DNA of 64,000 bases from Flavobacteriales bacterium (lineage in GTDB: Bacteria > Bacteroidota > Bacteroidia > Flavobacteriales_F > PHOS-HE28): positions 744,001 to 808,000 of the forward strand of contig JADKHI010000006.1 in the NCBI GenBank assembly GCA_016721825.1. The letters run 5' to 3'. Positions 1-8,000 of the stretch are shown one piece after another (position 1 is the first letter of the stretch; the number at the start of each line of letters is the position of its first letter). The notes under the pieces are model-generated. The model had not been told where the DNA came from. It made no database searches and worked only from the letters and a program-made list of their open reading frames with translations. The position numbers and the translations under genes were made by a program.

Positions 1-209
1 CCTTCGGTGAAGAGGAAACCTCGCGTAAGCTCTTCATCGTTCCCCGGCGTGCGCATGGTCACGCTCAGGCGGATCTCGGTGCGGTCGTGCTCCGGTCCGT
101 AGCCTAGGCGGATCTCCAGGGGTTCCTCGGTCACCAGCAGGTCCTCGGCGGAGACGGAGGTCCCGTTCTCCACCCGGGTGATGGCGATGGGGGCCACAGG
201 GGTGCGCAT
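1..209 (-). CDS. fdhD: FdhD, formate dehydrogenase accessory sulfurtransferase (N-terminal part)
   Basis: Only the first 69 residues lie in the window; the gene runs off the left edge. The translation begins MRTPVAPIAITRVENG and carries the FdhD-type stretch EEPLEIRL followed by MRTPGNDEELTRGFLFTEG. In the family this leads toward the sulfur-carrying cysteine loop, which lies beyond the edge. FdhD moves sulfur from the cysteine desulfurase IscS to the Mo-bis-MGD cofactor of formate dehydrogenases in the cytoplasm. The start lies 15 bases after the tag stop on the same strand, so the two may be co-transcribed. The neighbouring Moco genes support the call. The identification rests on motif recognition over a short piece. 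Confidence 0.88.
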   Translation of the reverse strand, partial: MRTPVAPIAITRVENGTSVSAEDLLVTEEPLEIRLGYGPEHDRTEIRLSVTMRTPGNDEELTRGFLFTE

Positions 210-224
210 GCCGAAAGGTATCGC

Positions 225-788
225 CTAGCCCGTCCGCCGCCAGCAGGTCACGCTGTGATCATCCACCATGCCGCAGGCCTGCATGAAGGCATAGACGATG
301 GTGGTGCCCACGAACTTGAAGCCGTTTTTCTTCAGGTCCTTGCTCATGGCATCGCTCTCCGGCGAGGACACTGGAACGCCCTTCCCCTTGTTCACGATGG
401 TCTTGCCACCAACGTGCTTCCACAGGAAGCGATCGAAGGATCCCGGTCCGTCCTCCATGATCTTGAGGTACGCCTGCGCATTCCCGATGGAGGCCATGAT
501 CTTCGAGCGATTGCGGATGATACCCGCATCGTTCATCAGCCGTTCGATGTCCTTCTCACCGTACTTGGCGATCTTCTTCGGGTCCCAGTTGTGGTAGGCC
601 TTCGCGTAGCTCTCGGTGCGGATGAGGATGGTGTACCAGCTGAGACCGGCCTGCGCCCCATCAAGGATCAGCTTCGCGAAGAGCCTGCGGTCATCGTGCT
701 CGGGTACGCCCCAGACCTCATCATGGTAGCGCTTGTAGATCTCGTCCTTCAGGCACCAGCTGCAGCGGACCAATTCCTTCTTTGCCAT
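225..788 (-). CDS. tag: DNA-3-methyladenine glycosylase I
   Basis: 187 residues, the normal length for Tag, which removes 3-methyladenine from alkylated DNA in base excision repair. Family features seen: C9 and H22 at the N-terminus with H178 and C182 (HSVTCWRR) at the C-terminus, which match the zinc ligands of the family; YHDEVWGVP; DDRRLFAKLILDG; QAGLSW; and an IRNRSKI segment. The residue that aligns with E. coli Glu38, which contacts the base, is Asp here (LDGAQAGLSW), a conservative change. It is divergent from moaA, with about 45 bases between the starts, and is followed by fdhD. Confidence 0.93.
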   Translation of the reverse strand: MAKKELVRCSWCLKDEIYKRYHDEVWGVPEHDDRRLFAKLILDGAQAGLSWYTILIRTESYAKAYHNWDPKKIAKYGEKDIERLMNDAGIIRNRSKIMASIGNAQAYLKIMEDGPGSFDRFLWKHVGGKTIVNKGKGVPVSSPESDAMSKDLKKNGFKFVGTTIVYAFMQACGMVDDHSVTCWRRTG

Positions 789-833
789 GATGAGTTCTCC
801 GTCAAGGTGTTGCGCTCAAGGTAACTTGCGGGC

Positions 834-1829
834 GTGTCCCAACCGCTCACCGACAGTCACCACCGCGTTCACCGCAGCTTGCGGATCAGCATCGTGGACA
901 AGTGCGACCTGCGCTGCACCTATTGCATGCCGGAGGATCAGCACTTCCTGAAGCGCGAGGAGCTGATGACGCGGGAGGAGATCGCCACCATCGCGAAGCT
1001 CTTCGTGGAGCGCTACGGCATCACCAAGATCCGGCTCACCGGTGGAGAACCGCTCGTGCGACCCGATGCCGTGGACATTGTGCGCGACATGGCGCAGCTC
1101 GGCGTATCGCTCGGGCTCACCACCAACGCCATGACGCTGGACAAGCACCTGGACGGCTTGATCGCCGCCGGCCTGAAGAGCATCAACATCAGCCTCGATA
1201 CCTTCGATGCGCAACGGTTCAAGACCATCACACGGCGCGATGGCTTCGACAAGGTGCACGCGAACATCCTGCTGGCCCTGGCGCGTGGGCTGCGGGTGAA
1301 GGTGAACATGGTGGTGATGCGCGGTGTGAACGACGACGAGCTCCTGCGCTTCGTGGAGCTGACGCGCGACCATGACGTGCATGTGCGCTTCATCGAGTTC
1401 ATGCCCTTTGCGGGGAATCACTGGGGAAGAGAGCGTGTGTACACCTTCAGTGAAATGCTAGGGCACATCGGCAGCGTGCATTCATTCGAGAAGCTGACCG
1501 ACGACCCCCACAGCACCGCCAAGGCCTATCGTGTGGCCGACTGGCCCGGCACCTTCGCGGTGATCAGCACCGTGACCGAGCCCTTCTGCGGAAACTGCGA
1601 TCGCCTGCGCCTCACTGCTGAAGGCAAGATGCGCAACTGCCTCTTCGCCCGCACGGAGACCGACCTGCTTTCCGCACTACGCCGGGGCGAGGACATCGCA
1701 ACGCTCATTGAAGCGAACGTGCTCGCGAAGCATGCCATGCTCGGTGGATTGCCGCCCTTCAAGCCGGAGAGCCAGGAAGAGGTGTTGCACGACCTGAGCG
1801 AGCGGCCGATGGTGTCGATCGGGGGTTAG
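834..1829 (+). CDS. moaA: GTP 3',8-cyclase MoaA
   Basis: 331 residues. MoaA is a radical SAM enzyme that rearranges GTP to 3',8-cyclo-GTP, the first step of molybdenum cofactor synthesis. Both iron-sulfur sites are visible: C24, C28 and C31 in a CxxxCxxC motif near the N-terminus, and a C-terminal CGNCDRLRLTAEGKMRNC with the CxxC plus distant Cys pattern. LTGGEPL is the SAM-binding GGEP segment. The protein ends in GlyGly, as MoaA needs for activity. The start is GTG at 834, which keeps the usual spacing to the first cluster. It is divergent from tag and separated from the main Moco operon by the nucleoid-associated gene and a small unknown. Confidence 0.96.
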   Translation: MSQPLTDSHHRVHRSLRISIVDKCDLRCTYCMPEDQHFLKREELMTREEIATIAKLFVERYGITKIRLTGGEPLVRPDAVDIVRDMAQLGVSLGLTTNAMTLDKHLDGLIAAGLKSINISLDTFDAQRFKTITRRDGFDKVHANILLALARGLRVKVNMVVMRGVNDDELLRFVELTRDHDVHVRFIEFMPFAGNHWGRERVYTFSEMLGHIGSVHSFEKLTDDPHSTAKAYRVADWPGTFAVISTVTEPFCGNCDRLRLTAEGKMRNCLFARTETDLLSALRRGEDIATLIEANVLAKHAMLGGLPPFKPESQEEVLHDLSERPMVSIGG

Positions 1830-1919
1830 GTCAACCGCTACGGCGCGACGAACACGACGTGAACAGCAGCAGCATTGGGCATTCGTTGCGCCCGTTGCGG
1901 CGTAGCGGTGAATCGACAA

Positions 1920-2942
1920 CTATGATTCCTGCTCGTAGTAGATCTTGTAGAACTTCCGCCCCTTCTCGTCCACCCCGTGCTCGATCTTGTCGCGGTCGCC
2001 GTGGATGTATATGTGGAAGTTCTTGTCGAGCTTGAGGACGCTCTTGAACACGCGGGCCTGCTTCTTCACCGCGTGGGCGGAGATCTCGAAGATGTCGTTG
2101 AACTGGACGTCTCGATCGTTCTTGTACTGCTGGCCGAAGCGCTGGAACGACTCGATCACCTCCTCTTCCTGGAAGACCTGTTCGGCGAAGGCCGTCCTGT
2201 TGAACTCCTGGTTCTCTTTGAAATACTGCACCGACCGGTTCAGCAGGTCGATCTGGTCGGCCCGGGCGATGGACATGTCCTGCGGCAGCTGCTCGGTGAT
2301 GAACGAACGCGTGAGCTCCAGCACATTGTTGGTGCTGTTCACATGGTCCTGCTTCGGCTTGTGGCCCACGAAGTCCTTCTGCCAGTACTCGGTGTTCGCG
2401 TTGTCGTCGATCACGAAGACGGTGTAGCCGCCCAACGTGAAGACCACGAGGCAGGCCTTGTTGGGCTTGCTGCTGCCCAGCCCGCGGCACAGCTGCATGC
2501 CGATGTTGCCGTCCGCAACGCGGCTTTCGATAAAGACCTCCTTGTCGTCGAACTTGTACATGCCGATGGCCTGGTAGGGCGCGCCGCCCAGCTCCACGCC
2601 GCTGAAACGGGCCACGAAGAGATCCCCCGCCTTGATGGTGTGGTGGCGCGATACATCCAGCAGGTGCTTGGCGATGGCGCGGGAGCAACCCACAAGGTCC
2701 TTGCCCGCCTCAAGGTCCGCGCAGAGTCCGTGCAGCACGTTGTACTCCAGGCTCACCGGGTGGGTGAACTCCGAGGTCTCGGCCATGCTGGCGAAGGGCT
2801 TCAGGAAGAGCTTGCGCAGGAAGTCCTGCTCCTCGTCGCCCTTCAGCACCGCCGTGTAATCGCTGAACACGCTTTCCGTGCCTTCCGGACCCACGCGGTG
2901 GAGCGCGAACTCCTCCACCACCGCCGCCTTGCCGTTCACCAT
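1920..2942 (-). CDS. Nucleoid-associated protein of the NdpA/YejK (NA37) family
   Basis: 340 residues resembling the 37-kDa nucleoid-associated family (YejK/NdpA), cytoplasmic DNA-associated proteins whose precise role is poorly known. Visible hallmarks are an N-terminal segment that starts with a histidine-containing VVEEFALHRVG, a central region with KACLVVFTLGGYTVFVIDD, and a C-terminal section ending in KFYKIYYEQES. There is no signal peptide or membrane segment. It stands alone between moaA (opposite strand, converging) and a small unknown gene. A TACTTTCG box lies 47 bases upstream of the start. Family assignment is by overall resemblance, not by a catalytic motif. Confidence 0.8.
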   Translation of the reverse strand: MVNGKAAVVEEFALHRVGPEGTESVFSDYTAVLKGDEEQDFLRKLFLKPFASMAETSEFTHPVSLEYNVLHGLCADLEAGKDLVGCSRAIAKHLLDVSRHHTIKAGDLFVARFSGVELGGAPYQAIGMYKFDDKEVFIESRVADGNIGMQLCRGLGSSKPNKACLVVFTLGGYTVFVIDDNANTEYWQKDFVGHKPKQDHVNSTNNVLELTRSFITEQLPQDMSIARADQIDLLNRSVQYFKENQEFNRTAFAEQVFQEEEVIESFQRFGQQYKNDRDVQFNDIFEISAHAVKKQARVFKSVLKLDKNFHIYIHGDRDKIEHGVDEKGRKFYKIYYEQES

Positions 2943-2988
2943 CCTCGAGCTGTCATTGAACGCCCGCGATGGGGCGTGTTAGGGGCGG

Positions 2989-2996
2989 CGAAAGTA
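2989..2996 (-). promoter_or_regulatory. Probable -7 promoter box
   Basis: On the minus strand this reads TACTTTCG, one base from the Bacteroidota -7 consensus TAnnTTTG, and sits 47 bases before the nucleoid-associated gene. I see no clear -33 TTTG at the usual distance, so this is tentative. Confidence 0.35.
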
Positions 2997-3058
2997 CCGT
3001 GATCCAGCCAGCAGGCTGCCCATCCTCGCCAAACAGCTCGTGGGATCGAGCACGATCC

Positions 3059-3424
3059 TCAAAGGACCACTTTGAGCCTGTGCTCACGACCCTCCGGGGT
3101 ACGGATCTGAACGCGATCGCTTCCAGCTTCCTTGATGATGGAATCGCCGACATCGAGATCAGACTCTATGCTGAAAACCTCAAGGCTGTCCACCGCGACA
3201 AGTCCAGGACATTTGATCGCAGGGCCATTATCCACCCAGAACCTGATCTCCCTTCCCACGGCCACGTTCGTGACTTTCCCTCTCAACTGAACAGCGTCAA
3301 CGAAATGAACGCGTTCCCAGCGTTGACCTTCGGATAGCGTATCCGATGGACTGAACAACCAACGCGCCATGAAAAGAAAAGCCAGCCCGCTCCCGACAAG
3401 AAGGAGCTTCTGCCTAGCGCTCAT
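3059..3424 (-). CDS. Unknown protein with one N-terminal membrane segment
   Basis: 121 residues from the ATG at 3424 (MSARQKLLLVGSG), chosen because it lies 10 bases after the moaCB stop and places a hydrophobic helix (residues about 6-20) at the very N-terminus. The rest is soluble and beta-rich in appearance, with WERVHFVDAVQLRGKV and VQIRTPEGREHRLKVVL. I do not recognise the family. It is probably an inner-membrane-anchored or exported small protein. It is the last gene of the Moco run. Its base composition looks less GC-rich than the moa genes, so it may be a passenger and not a pathway member. Confidence 0.62.
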   Translation of the reverse strand: MSARQKLLLVGSGLAFLFMARWLFSPSDTLSEGQRWERVHFVDAVQLRGKVTNVAVGREIRFWVDNGPAIKCPGLVAVDSLEVFSIESDLDVGDSIIKEAGSDRVQIRTPEGREHRLKVVL

Positions 3425-3434
3425 TCTATATCCC

Positions 3435-4352
3435 TCACTGCCCATGCCTGAATGCAAACTCCTGCACCTTCACCACATGGAGGACAAAGGGGAAGAGCGC
3501 ATCCATGGTTTCCTGTGCCCCGCGCGTGGAGCCAGGTAGGGTGATCACCAGCGTGCGGCCGATCATGCCGGCGATGCCGCGGGACATGATGGCGAGCGGC
3601 ATGCGTTCCTGACCGTAACTGCGGGCGGCCTCCATGATGCCGGGCACCTCGCGGTCCAGGATCGGGGCGATGGCCTCGGGGGTGCGGTCGCGCGGTGAAA
3701 GGCCCGTGCCCCCGGTGGTGAGGATGAGGTCGAGACCTTCGGCGGCCCAGGCCTTCACGATGGTCGCGATCTCTTCCGGTACGTCCGGGCACACGGCATG
3801 GACGTCGACGGTCACGCCCAACTTCTTCAGCCGCTCCATGATGGCGGCGCCGGCCTTGTCCTCCTTCTTGCCGTTGGCCACGCTGTCGCTGATCACCAGT
3901 ACGCCCGCGCGCGTTGGCTTGTCGAATGTATCCTTCCAATCGCTCTTTCCACCCTTCTTCTCCACGAGCCGGATACGGTCAATGGTGATGCCCTTGTCGA
4001 TCGGCTTGAGCATGTCGTAGATCGTGAGGGCGGCCACGCTGGCGCCATGCATCGCTTCCACCTCCACACCGGTCCGGTAGATGGTGCGGACCTTGACCTT
4101 CACCAAGATGGCCATGGCCTGCACATCAAAGGTGACCTCGGCATGTTCGATCGGCAGCGGATGGCAATCGGGGATCATGTCCGCCGTGCGCTTGATGCCG
4201 AAGAGCCCGGCGATGCGCGCGGCCTCCAGCACGTCGCCCTTGGGCACGCGCTTCTCCTTCACCGCCGCGATGGTGCCAGCCAGGCTGACGGATACAGTGG
4301 CCTCGGCCGTGGCTTCGCGGAGGGTGGTGGGCTTGTGCGTAATGTCGATCAT
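3435..4352 (-). CDS. moaCB: Bifunctional MoaC-MoaB/MogA molybdenum cofactor protein
   Basis: 305 residues in two domains. Residues about 1-150 are MoaC, cyclic pyranopterin monophosphate synthase: CHPLPIEHAEV, GVEVEAMHGASVAALTIYDM and KPIDKGITI, with the Asp-Lys pair of the active site. Residues about 155-305 are a MoaB/MogA-type fold with GVLVISDSVANG, LTTGGTGLSPRDRTPEA and LPGSTRGAQE, which binds molybdopterin and adenylylates it. The fusion joins the second step to a late step of the pathway and is known from Bacteroidota. The start overlaps the stop of the upstream gene by 4 bases (ATGA), implying coupled translation. Confidence 0.93.
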   Translation of the reverse strand: MIDITHKPTTLREATAEATVSVSLAGTIAAVKEKRVPKGDVLEAARIAGLFGIKRTADMIPDCHPLPIEHAEVTFDVQAMAILVKVKVRTIYRTGVEVEAMHGASVAALTIYDMLKPIDKGITIDRIRLVEKKGGKSDWKDTFDKPTRAGVLVISDSVANGKKEDKAGAAIMERLKKLGVTVDVHAVCPDVPEEIATIVKAWAAEGLDLILTTGGTGLSPRDRTPEAIAPILDREVPGIMEAARSYGQERMPLAIMSRGIAGMIGRTLVITLPGSTRGAQETMDALFPFVLHVVKVQEFAFRHGQ

Positions 4353-4711
4353 CGAGTGGTCTTAGCAACACGATTAGCCAGAACGAAAGAGCGACACTCC
4401 AGGTTGATCGAGACATTCAACTTGCCAAATCCCGAGGTGAGCAAAATGTCTCCCTTGAAAGTACCGTCCATGGCTAAATGGAAAGAGAAGAAGTCGAAAT
4501 CCGAGTCTGAAGCGATCTCGATCCGGGTGGAACTAAAGCTAATAAGGTCGTTAAGTTGGAGGGACCATTCCACGAAGTCCTTCGCTTCATCGTCATAGGT
4601 TTCAAAGTCGATCACGAAGGAAGGCTCCTTCATGTCGCCCAACTCAAACCTCAATCCACTCACAGGTTGGTCATGAAAATCGATCGACTGAAGAAGTTCC
4701 AATTGTGTCAT
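4349..4711 (-). CDS. Unknown 120-residue protein inside the Moco operon
   Basis: Starts 12 bases after moaE stops and overlaps moaCB by 4 bases, so it is translated as part of the operon. The protein is acidic and rich in Asp, Glu, Phe and Ser (FVIDFETYDDEAKDFVEWS, SDSDFDFFSF), with no signal peptide, membrane segment or cysteine pattern. I do not recognise it. Its base composition is visibly more AT-rich than moaE and moaCB, which may mean late insertion. The acidic, compact look resembles many immunity-type proteins, but no toxin is next to it and I would not press that. Confidence 0.68.
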   Translation of the reverse strand: MTQLELLQSIDFHDQPVSGLRFELGDMKEPSFVIDFETYDDEAKDFVEWSLQLNDLISFSSTRIEIASDSDFDFFSFHLAMDGTFKGDILLTSGFGKLNVSINLECRSFVLANRVAKTTR

Positions 4712-4723
4712 TGGTGGTCGACG

Positions 4724-5179
4724 CTACAGGTTCTGTTTCCAGACATGCCCACCCTCCGTGAAGACCTCCTTCCCGAAGATCGGCAGGCGCTTCTTCACCT
4801 CGTCGGTGACGTAGGCCACGGCCTCACGGGCTTGCTGGCGGTGCGAAGCGCTGGCGAATACGAAGAAGCACAACTCACCCGCCTTGATCGTGCCGAGGCT
4901 GTGGTGCACGTGCAAACAGGTCATCTCCGGCCAGCGCGTGAAGGCCTCCTCGCGGATCGCGGTCATCTGCTCGTTGGCCATGTCGGCGTAGGCGGTGTAC
5001 TCGATCGCATCCACGGATCGTCCATCGATCACATCCGCGCGCACCTGCCCCAGGAAGATCTCGTGCGCACCGATGTCGTGGCGCGTGGCGTGCTTGGCGA
5101 TGTTGTCCGCGATGAAGGACGGTGCGATGGCACCTTCCACGAAGATGTCGCGCTTGCGGTGGGGTTTCGCTTCGCTCAT
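4724..5179 (-). CDS. moaE: Molybdopterin synthase catalytic subunit MoaE
   Basis: 151 residues from the second of two adjacent ATG codons (5182 or 5179). MoaE, as a heterotetramer with thiocarboxylated MoaD, inserts the two dithiolene sulfurs into cyclic pyranopterin monophosphate. Family features: HEIFLGQVRAD, AIEYTAYADMANEQM, HVHHSLGTIKAGELCFFVFA, SASHRQQAREA, and KKRLPIFGKEVFTEG with the catalytic lysine region. moaD lies upstream on the same strand, with an inverted repeat between the two genes. The length fits the family. Confidence 0.95.
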   Translation of the reverse strand: MSEAKPHRKRDIFVEGAIAPSFIADNIAKHATRHDIGAHEIFLGQVRADVIDGRSVDAIEYTAYADMANEQMTAIREEAFTRWPEMTCLHVHHSLGTIKAGELCFFVFASASHRQQAREAVAYVTDEVKKRLPIFGKEVFTEGGHVWKQNL

Positions 5180-5193
5180 CATCCTCGGTGTTG

Positions 5194-5289
5194 AACCACA
5201 GATGGACACGGATGGACACAGATAGGAGCAACTCCTTGGTGACGAATACTACGAGTAGCATCCGTGTTCATCTGTGTGTATCCGTGGTT
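5194..5289. repeat. Imperfect inverted repeat made of 10-base units
   Basis: Left arm 5194-5223 and right arm 5260-5289 are inverted copies matching at 24 of 30 positions. Each arm is built of units like GGACACGGAT and GGACACAGAT repeated with period 10. The element lies exactly between moaD and moaE and would fold into a long hairpin in the operon transcript. Repeats of this kind (ACCACGGATACACACAGAT type) are familiar between genes of many environmental bacteria; their function is not established. Confidence 0.8.
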
Positions 5290-5294
5290 GGTCC

Positions 5295-5519
5295 TCATCC
5301 TCCGGCGAAAGGTGGCAGCACGGCGATCTCTTCCGCACCGGTGAACGGCATATCGTTCTGCACAACACGACGGTCCACGGCGATGGCGTAGCTCATCTGA
5401 GCGAGGCCCTCAACGCGTGCGGACAACAGGGCGCGAAGCTGATCGAGCGAGGACGCGTCAAGCTGGATGCGATCGGCACCGGCCTTCTCTGCGATCAACC
5501 CGAACAGGAGCACTTCCAT
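5295..5519 (-). CDS. moaD: Molybdopterin synthase sulfur carrier subunit MoaD
   Basis: 74 residues from MEVLLFGLIAEKAG, chosen over upstream Met codons because this start does not overlap mobA and gives the standard MoaD length. It is a ubiquitin-like fold ending in EIAVLPPFAGG; the terminal GlyGly is adenylated by MoeB, converted to a thiocarboxylate and used as sulfur donor by MoaE. It lies 23 bases downstream of mobA. The call is firm despite the small size because the C-terminus and the context agree. Confidence 0.93.
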   Translation of the reverse strand: MEVLLFGLIAEKAGADRIQLDASSLDQLRALLSARVEGLAQMSYAIAVDRRVVQNDMPFTGAEEIAVLPPFAGG

Positions 5520-5542
5520 GGCATTCCGCCAATGGCGGTGCA

Positions 5543-6109
5543 TCAAAGATCGTCAGGACCGTTGACGTTCCGGAAGAGATCTTCGGGCCATCCGTCCTGG
5601 CCGGGCACGATGTCGAGGTATTGGGTGCGCACAGCGGCAAGGGCTTCGGTCATGCGAAGCACGCCTTTGGACAGCAGTTCGGTGAAGGGCTCGGCGCAGC
5701 GCCTGTGGTATCCGGCCACCAAGGGCTCCACGAAGTCTTCATGCCGGGGCACGAGCGCGTCACCGTCCATCGGGAAGTGGAACTTGATCTTCTCCAGCAG
5801 CTTGGCGTTCACCTCCGGCACATCGCAGGCGAGGATGAGCAGGTGCTCGTACTTCGCGTGGCCCATGGCGGTGACGATGCCGCCCAGCGGACCCAGTCCT
5901 TCGAGCTCGTCGGGGATGATGTCGTCGTGGAAGCGGCGGTACTTGCGCGGGTCGCCGATCACGAGCAACTCCTTCACCTGGGGCAGCAGCACATCGATCG
6001 CATGCTGGATCATGGGCTTGCCATCCACGTCCACCAGGGCCTTGTCGCGGCCCATGCGCGTGCTCTTGCCACCAGCCAGCACCACTCCGGTCCAGGCAAA
6101 GCGGCTCAT
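5543..6109 (-). CDS. mobA: Molybdenum cofactor guanylyltransferase MobA
   Basis: 188 residues. MobA attaches GMP from GTP to molybdenum-molybdopterin, giving the guanine dinucleotide cofactor used by formate dehydrogenases and related enzymes. Visible motifs: VVLAGGKSTRMGRDKALV (nucleotide-binding loop with the LAGGxSxRMGxDK signature), GPLGGIVTAM, LILACDVPEVN with the metal-binding Asp, VEPLVAGYHR, and FRNVNGPDDL near the end, where family members have a NINTPEDL-type sequence. It overlaps moeA by 4 bases. Its presence beside fdhD suggests the cell makes bis-MGD enzymes. Confidence 0.94.
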   Translation of the reverse strand: MSRFAWTGVVLAGGKSTRMGRDKALVDVDGKPMIQHAIDVLLPQVKELLVIGDPRKYRRFHDDIIPDELEGLGPLGGIVTAMGHAKYEHLLILACDVPEVNAKLLEKIKFHFPMDGDALVPRHEDFVEPLVAGYHRRCAEPFTELLSKGVLRMTEALAAVRTQYLDIVPGQDGWPEDLFRNVNGPDDL

Positions 6110-7275
6110 CGGGGAAGGTGGTGGACCTCCACCGTTTCGTTCGTGTTAACGGTTCGCATTGTGGCGGGAAAGTAGGCCAGCACATCGGCATCCACCAAGC
6201 TGCGGAGCATGTGCGAGCCTTCGTCGGCCAGCAAGGTCACGCGTCCATCCTTCACCTGCGCGGCGCGGAACTCGGCGCGATCGCCCTTCAGCGTGACAGC
6301 GTGCATGATGGGCAGATGCTCGGTCCTGAGCCAAGGGTCTCGAGCCCCCTGCATGGCGCGAAGGAAGGGCAGCACGAATTCCCAGAACAGGATCATCACC
6401 GCGCGCGGATTGCCGGGCAGGGCGACGATGGGTTTCTCTCCGATCGAGGTGAAGAGCATGGGTTTGCCGGGCTTCTGGGCGACACCGTGGAAGTGGATGG
6501 TGGCCCCCATCGCTTCGAGAACTGGCTTGATCAGGTCATGGTCGCCGACAGAGGCACCTCCGGTCGTGATCACGAGGTCAGCGTTCACGGACGCTTTCCC
6601 AAAGGCTCCGAGCAGAGCATCAGTACTGTCTTTCGCGTGAAGCAGTTCGCCATGGATACCCTGTTCCGTCAAGGCTGCAAGGAGCATCACATCATTGCTG
6701 CTGAAGATCCGGCCCGGCGCGGGGGTGGCATCCGCACTGAACTCATCCCCGGTAACGATCACGGCCACGCGTGGTGTCACATACTGCGCCACTTCACGGA
6801 TCCCGCAGGAAGCGAGCAAGCCGATCGCAACCGCATCCAACCGCGCACCGGCCTCAAGCAACCGATCGCCGGCACGGACCTGCTCTCCCTTCTTCCGCAC
6901 ATTCCCACCCGCCTTCAGCTTCACATCGGTGTGGGTGACGCGATCACCTTCGCGCTGCACGAACTCTTGCATCACCACGGTATCAGCGCTTGCAGGCACC
7001 AAGGCGCCGGTGAAGATCCGCAGGCACTCGCCTGGCTTCAGCTCTCCTGAGAATACCCTTCCCGCAGGTACTTCGCCGACCACGCTCCACTCCTTCACGT
7101 CCGCATCGAACGCGAAGGCATAGCCATCCACAGCACTGCAGTCGAAGAGGGGATGATCGTGTGGTGCAAAGACCTCCTTCGCTGCATAGCCACCGGACCG
7201 CAGCGGCTTTCCTTCCGCAGGTAAGCGGTACACTTTGCTCATTAGGAGCGCCTTCGCTTCCTCGACGCTGATCAT
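6106..7275 (-). CDS. moeA: Molybdopterin molybdotransferase MoeA
   Basis: 389 residues, full length. MoeA inserts molybdate into adenylylated molybdopterin. Recognised segments: DHPLFDCSAVDGYAFA near the N-terminus, CLRIFTGALVPASADTVVMQE, VRKKGEQVRAGDRLLEAGA, ITTGGASVGDHDLIKP and PIVALPGNPRAVMILFWEFV. It overlaps the TSUP gene upstream and mobA downstream by 4 bases each. Cytoplasmic. All usual domains (I-IV) appear present from the length and motif order. Confidence 0.95.
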   Translation of the reverse strand: MISVEEAKALLMSKVYRLPAEGKPLRSGGYAAKEVFAPHDHPLFDCSAVDGYAFAFDADVKEWSVVGEVPAGRVFSGELKPGECLRIFTGALVPASADTVVMQEFVQREGDRVTHTDVKLKAGGNVRKKGEQVRAGDRLLEAGARLDAVAIGLLASCGIREVAQYVTPRVAVIVTGDEFSADATPAPGRIFSSNDVMLLAALTEQGIHGELLHAKDSTDALLGAFGKASVNADLVITTGGASVGDHDLIKPVLEAMGATIHFHGVAQKPGKPMLFTSIGEKPIVALPGNPRAVMILFWEFVLPFLRAMQGARDPWLRTEHLPIMHAVTLKGDRAEFRAAQVKDGRVTLLADEGSHMLRSLVDADVLAYFPATMRTVNTNETVEVHHLPR

Positions 7276-8000
7276 GGGAAGAAGAGCTTGACCGAAGCGA
7301 ACACAAGCACCAAGCCCAAGGCCTGTCGCAGACGTGGTTCAGGAACGCGACGTGCACCCAGCCAGCTGCCGGCCACACCACCGACCAAGGCAACACCCAC
7401 CCAGGTGAGCATGCGCGGATCGAGCGTTGCTCCGTTAGACCAAAGACCCGCGAGACCGGCAAGGCTGTTGACGAGGATGAAGAGCGCGGATGTGGCCGCC
7501 GTGGTCTTTGCATCGGCCCAGCGGAAGAGCAGCAGTAGCGGACTGAGCAGGATGCCACCACCGATGCCGATGACACCGGACACCAAACCAAGCAGCGCAC
7601 CGATTCCCAGGGCCACGGCCATGGGCACTGCACGTCGTTCTCCTTCACCGGAACCGAAGAGACCGAACAGCCGTGCCACCGCGACCAGCAAGCACCCCGC
7701 GAGAATGCGCTGATACAGGAGCGGCTCCAGGTCGACCTGTGAACCAAGCCATGCACAAGGCACCGCAAACACCGCGAAAGGCCAGAACAACGTCCATTGG
7801 AAATGACCCGCCCGCGCGAACTGCACATAGGCTAGCGCACTCACGCACACGTTCAGCACAAGAGCTGAAGGGCGAACGACCGATACGGAAAGCCCTGCCA
7901 GGGTGAGGAGCGCGATGTAGCCACTGGCACCACCGTGGCCGACCAAGGCATACGCAAAGGCCACCAGTGCGAGCAGGCCGATGAGCAGCACCTCGTTCAT
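7272..8000 (-). CDS. TSUP (TauE/SafE) family anion permease
   Basis: 242 residues, almost entirely hydrophobic, with about seven to eight membrane segments and the repeated architecture of the TSUP family: an N-terminal GHGGASGYIALLTLAG segment and a second-half GVIGIGGGILLSPLLLL segment, both typical glycine-rich motifs. TSUP proteins move sulfur oxyanions or organosulfonates across the inner membrane. The gene overlaps moeB-like and moeA by 4 bases at each end, placing it firmly in the Moco operon, so a role with molybdate, sulfite or sulfur supply is a reasonable guess. No ABC molybdate transporter is seen in the window. Confidence 0.85.
   Translation of the reverse strand: MNEVLLIGLLALVAFAYALVGHGGASGYIALLTLAGLSVSVVRPSALVLNVCVSALAYVQFARAGHFQWTLFWPFAVFAVPCAWLGSQVDLEPLLYQRILAGCLLVAVARLFGLFGSGEGERRAVPMAVALGIGALLGLVSGVIGIGGGILLSPLLLLFRWADAKTTAATSALFILVNSLAGLAGLWSNGATLDPRMLTWVGVALVGGVAGSWLGARRVPEPRLRQALGLVLVFASVKLFFP

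Noticed and set aside
4349..4711. Immunity protein of a toxin system
   Set aside because: Only the acidic composition suggests it. No toxin gene, repeat or polymorphic-toxin marker is near.
5194..5289. CRISPR array at the ACACGGATGG units
   Set aside because: The repeats are about 10 bases, tandem and inverted, with no spacers, and no cas gene is present.
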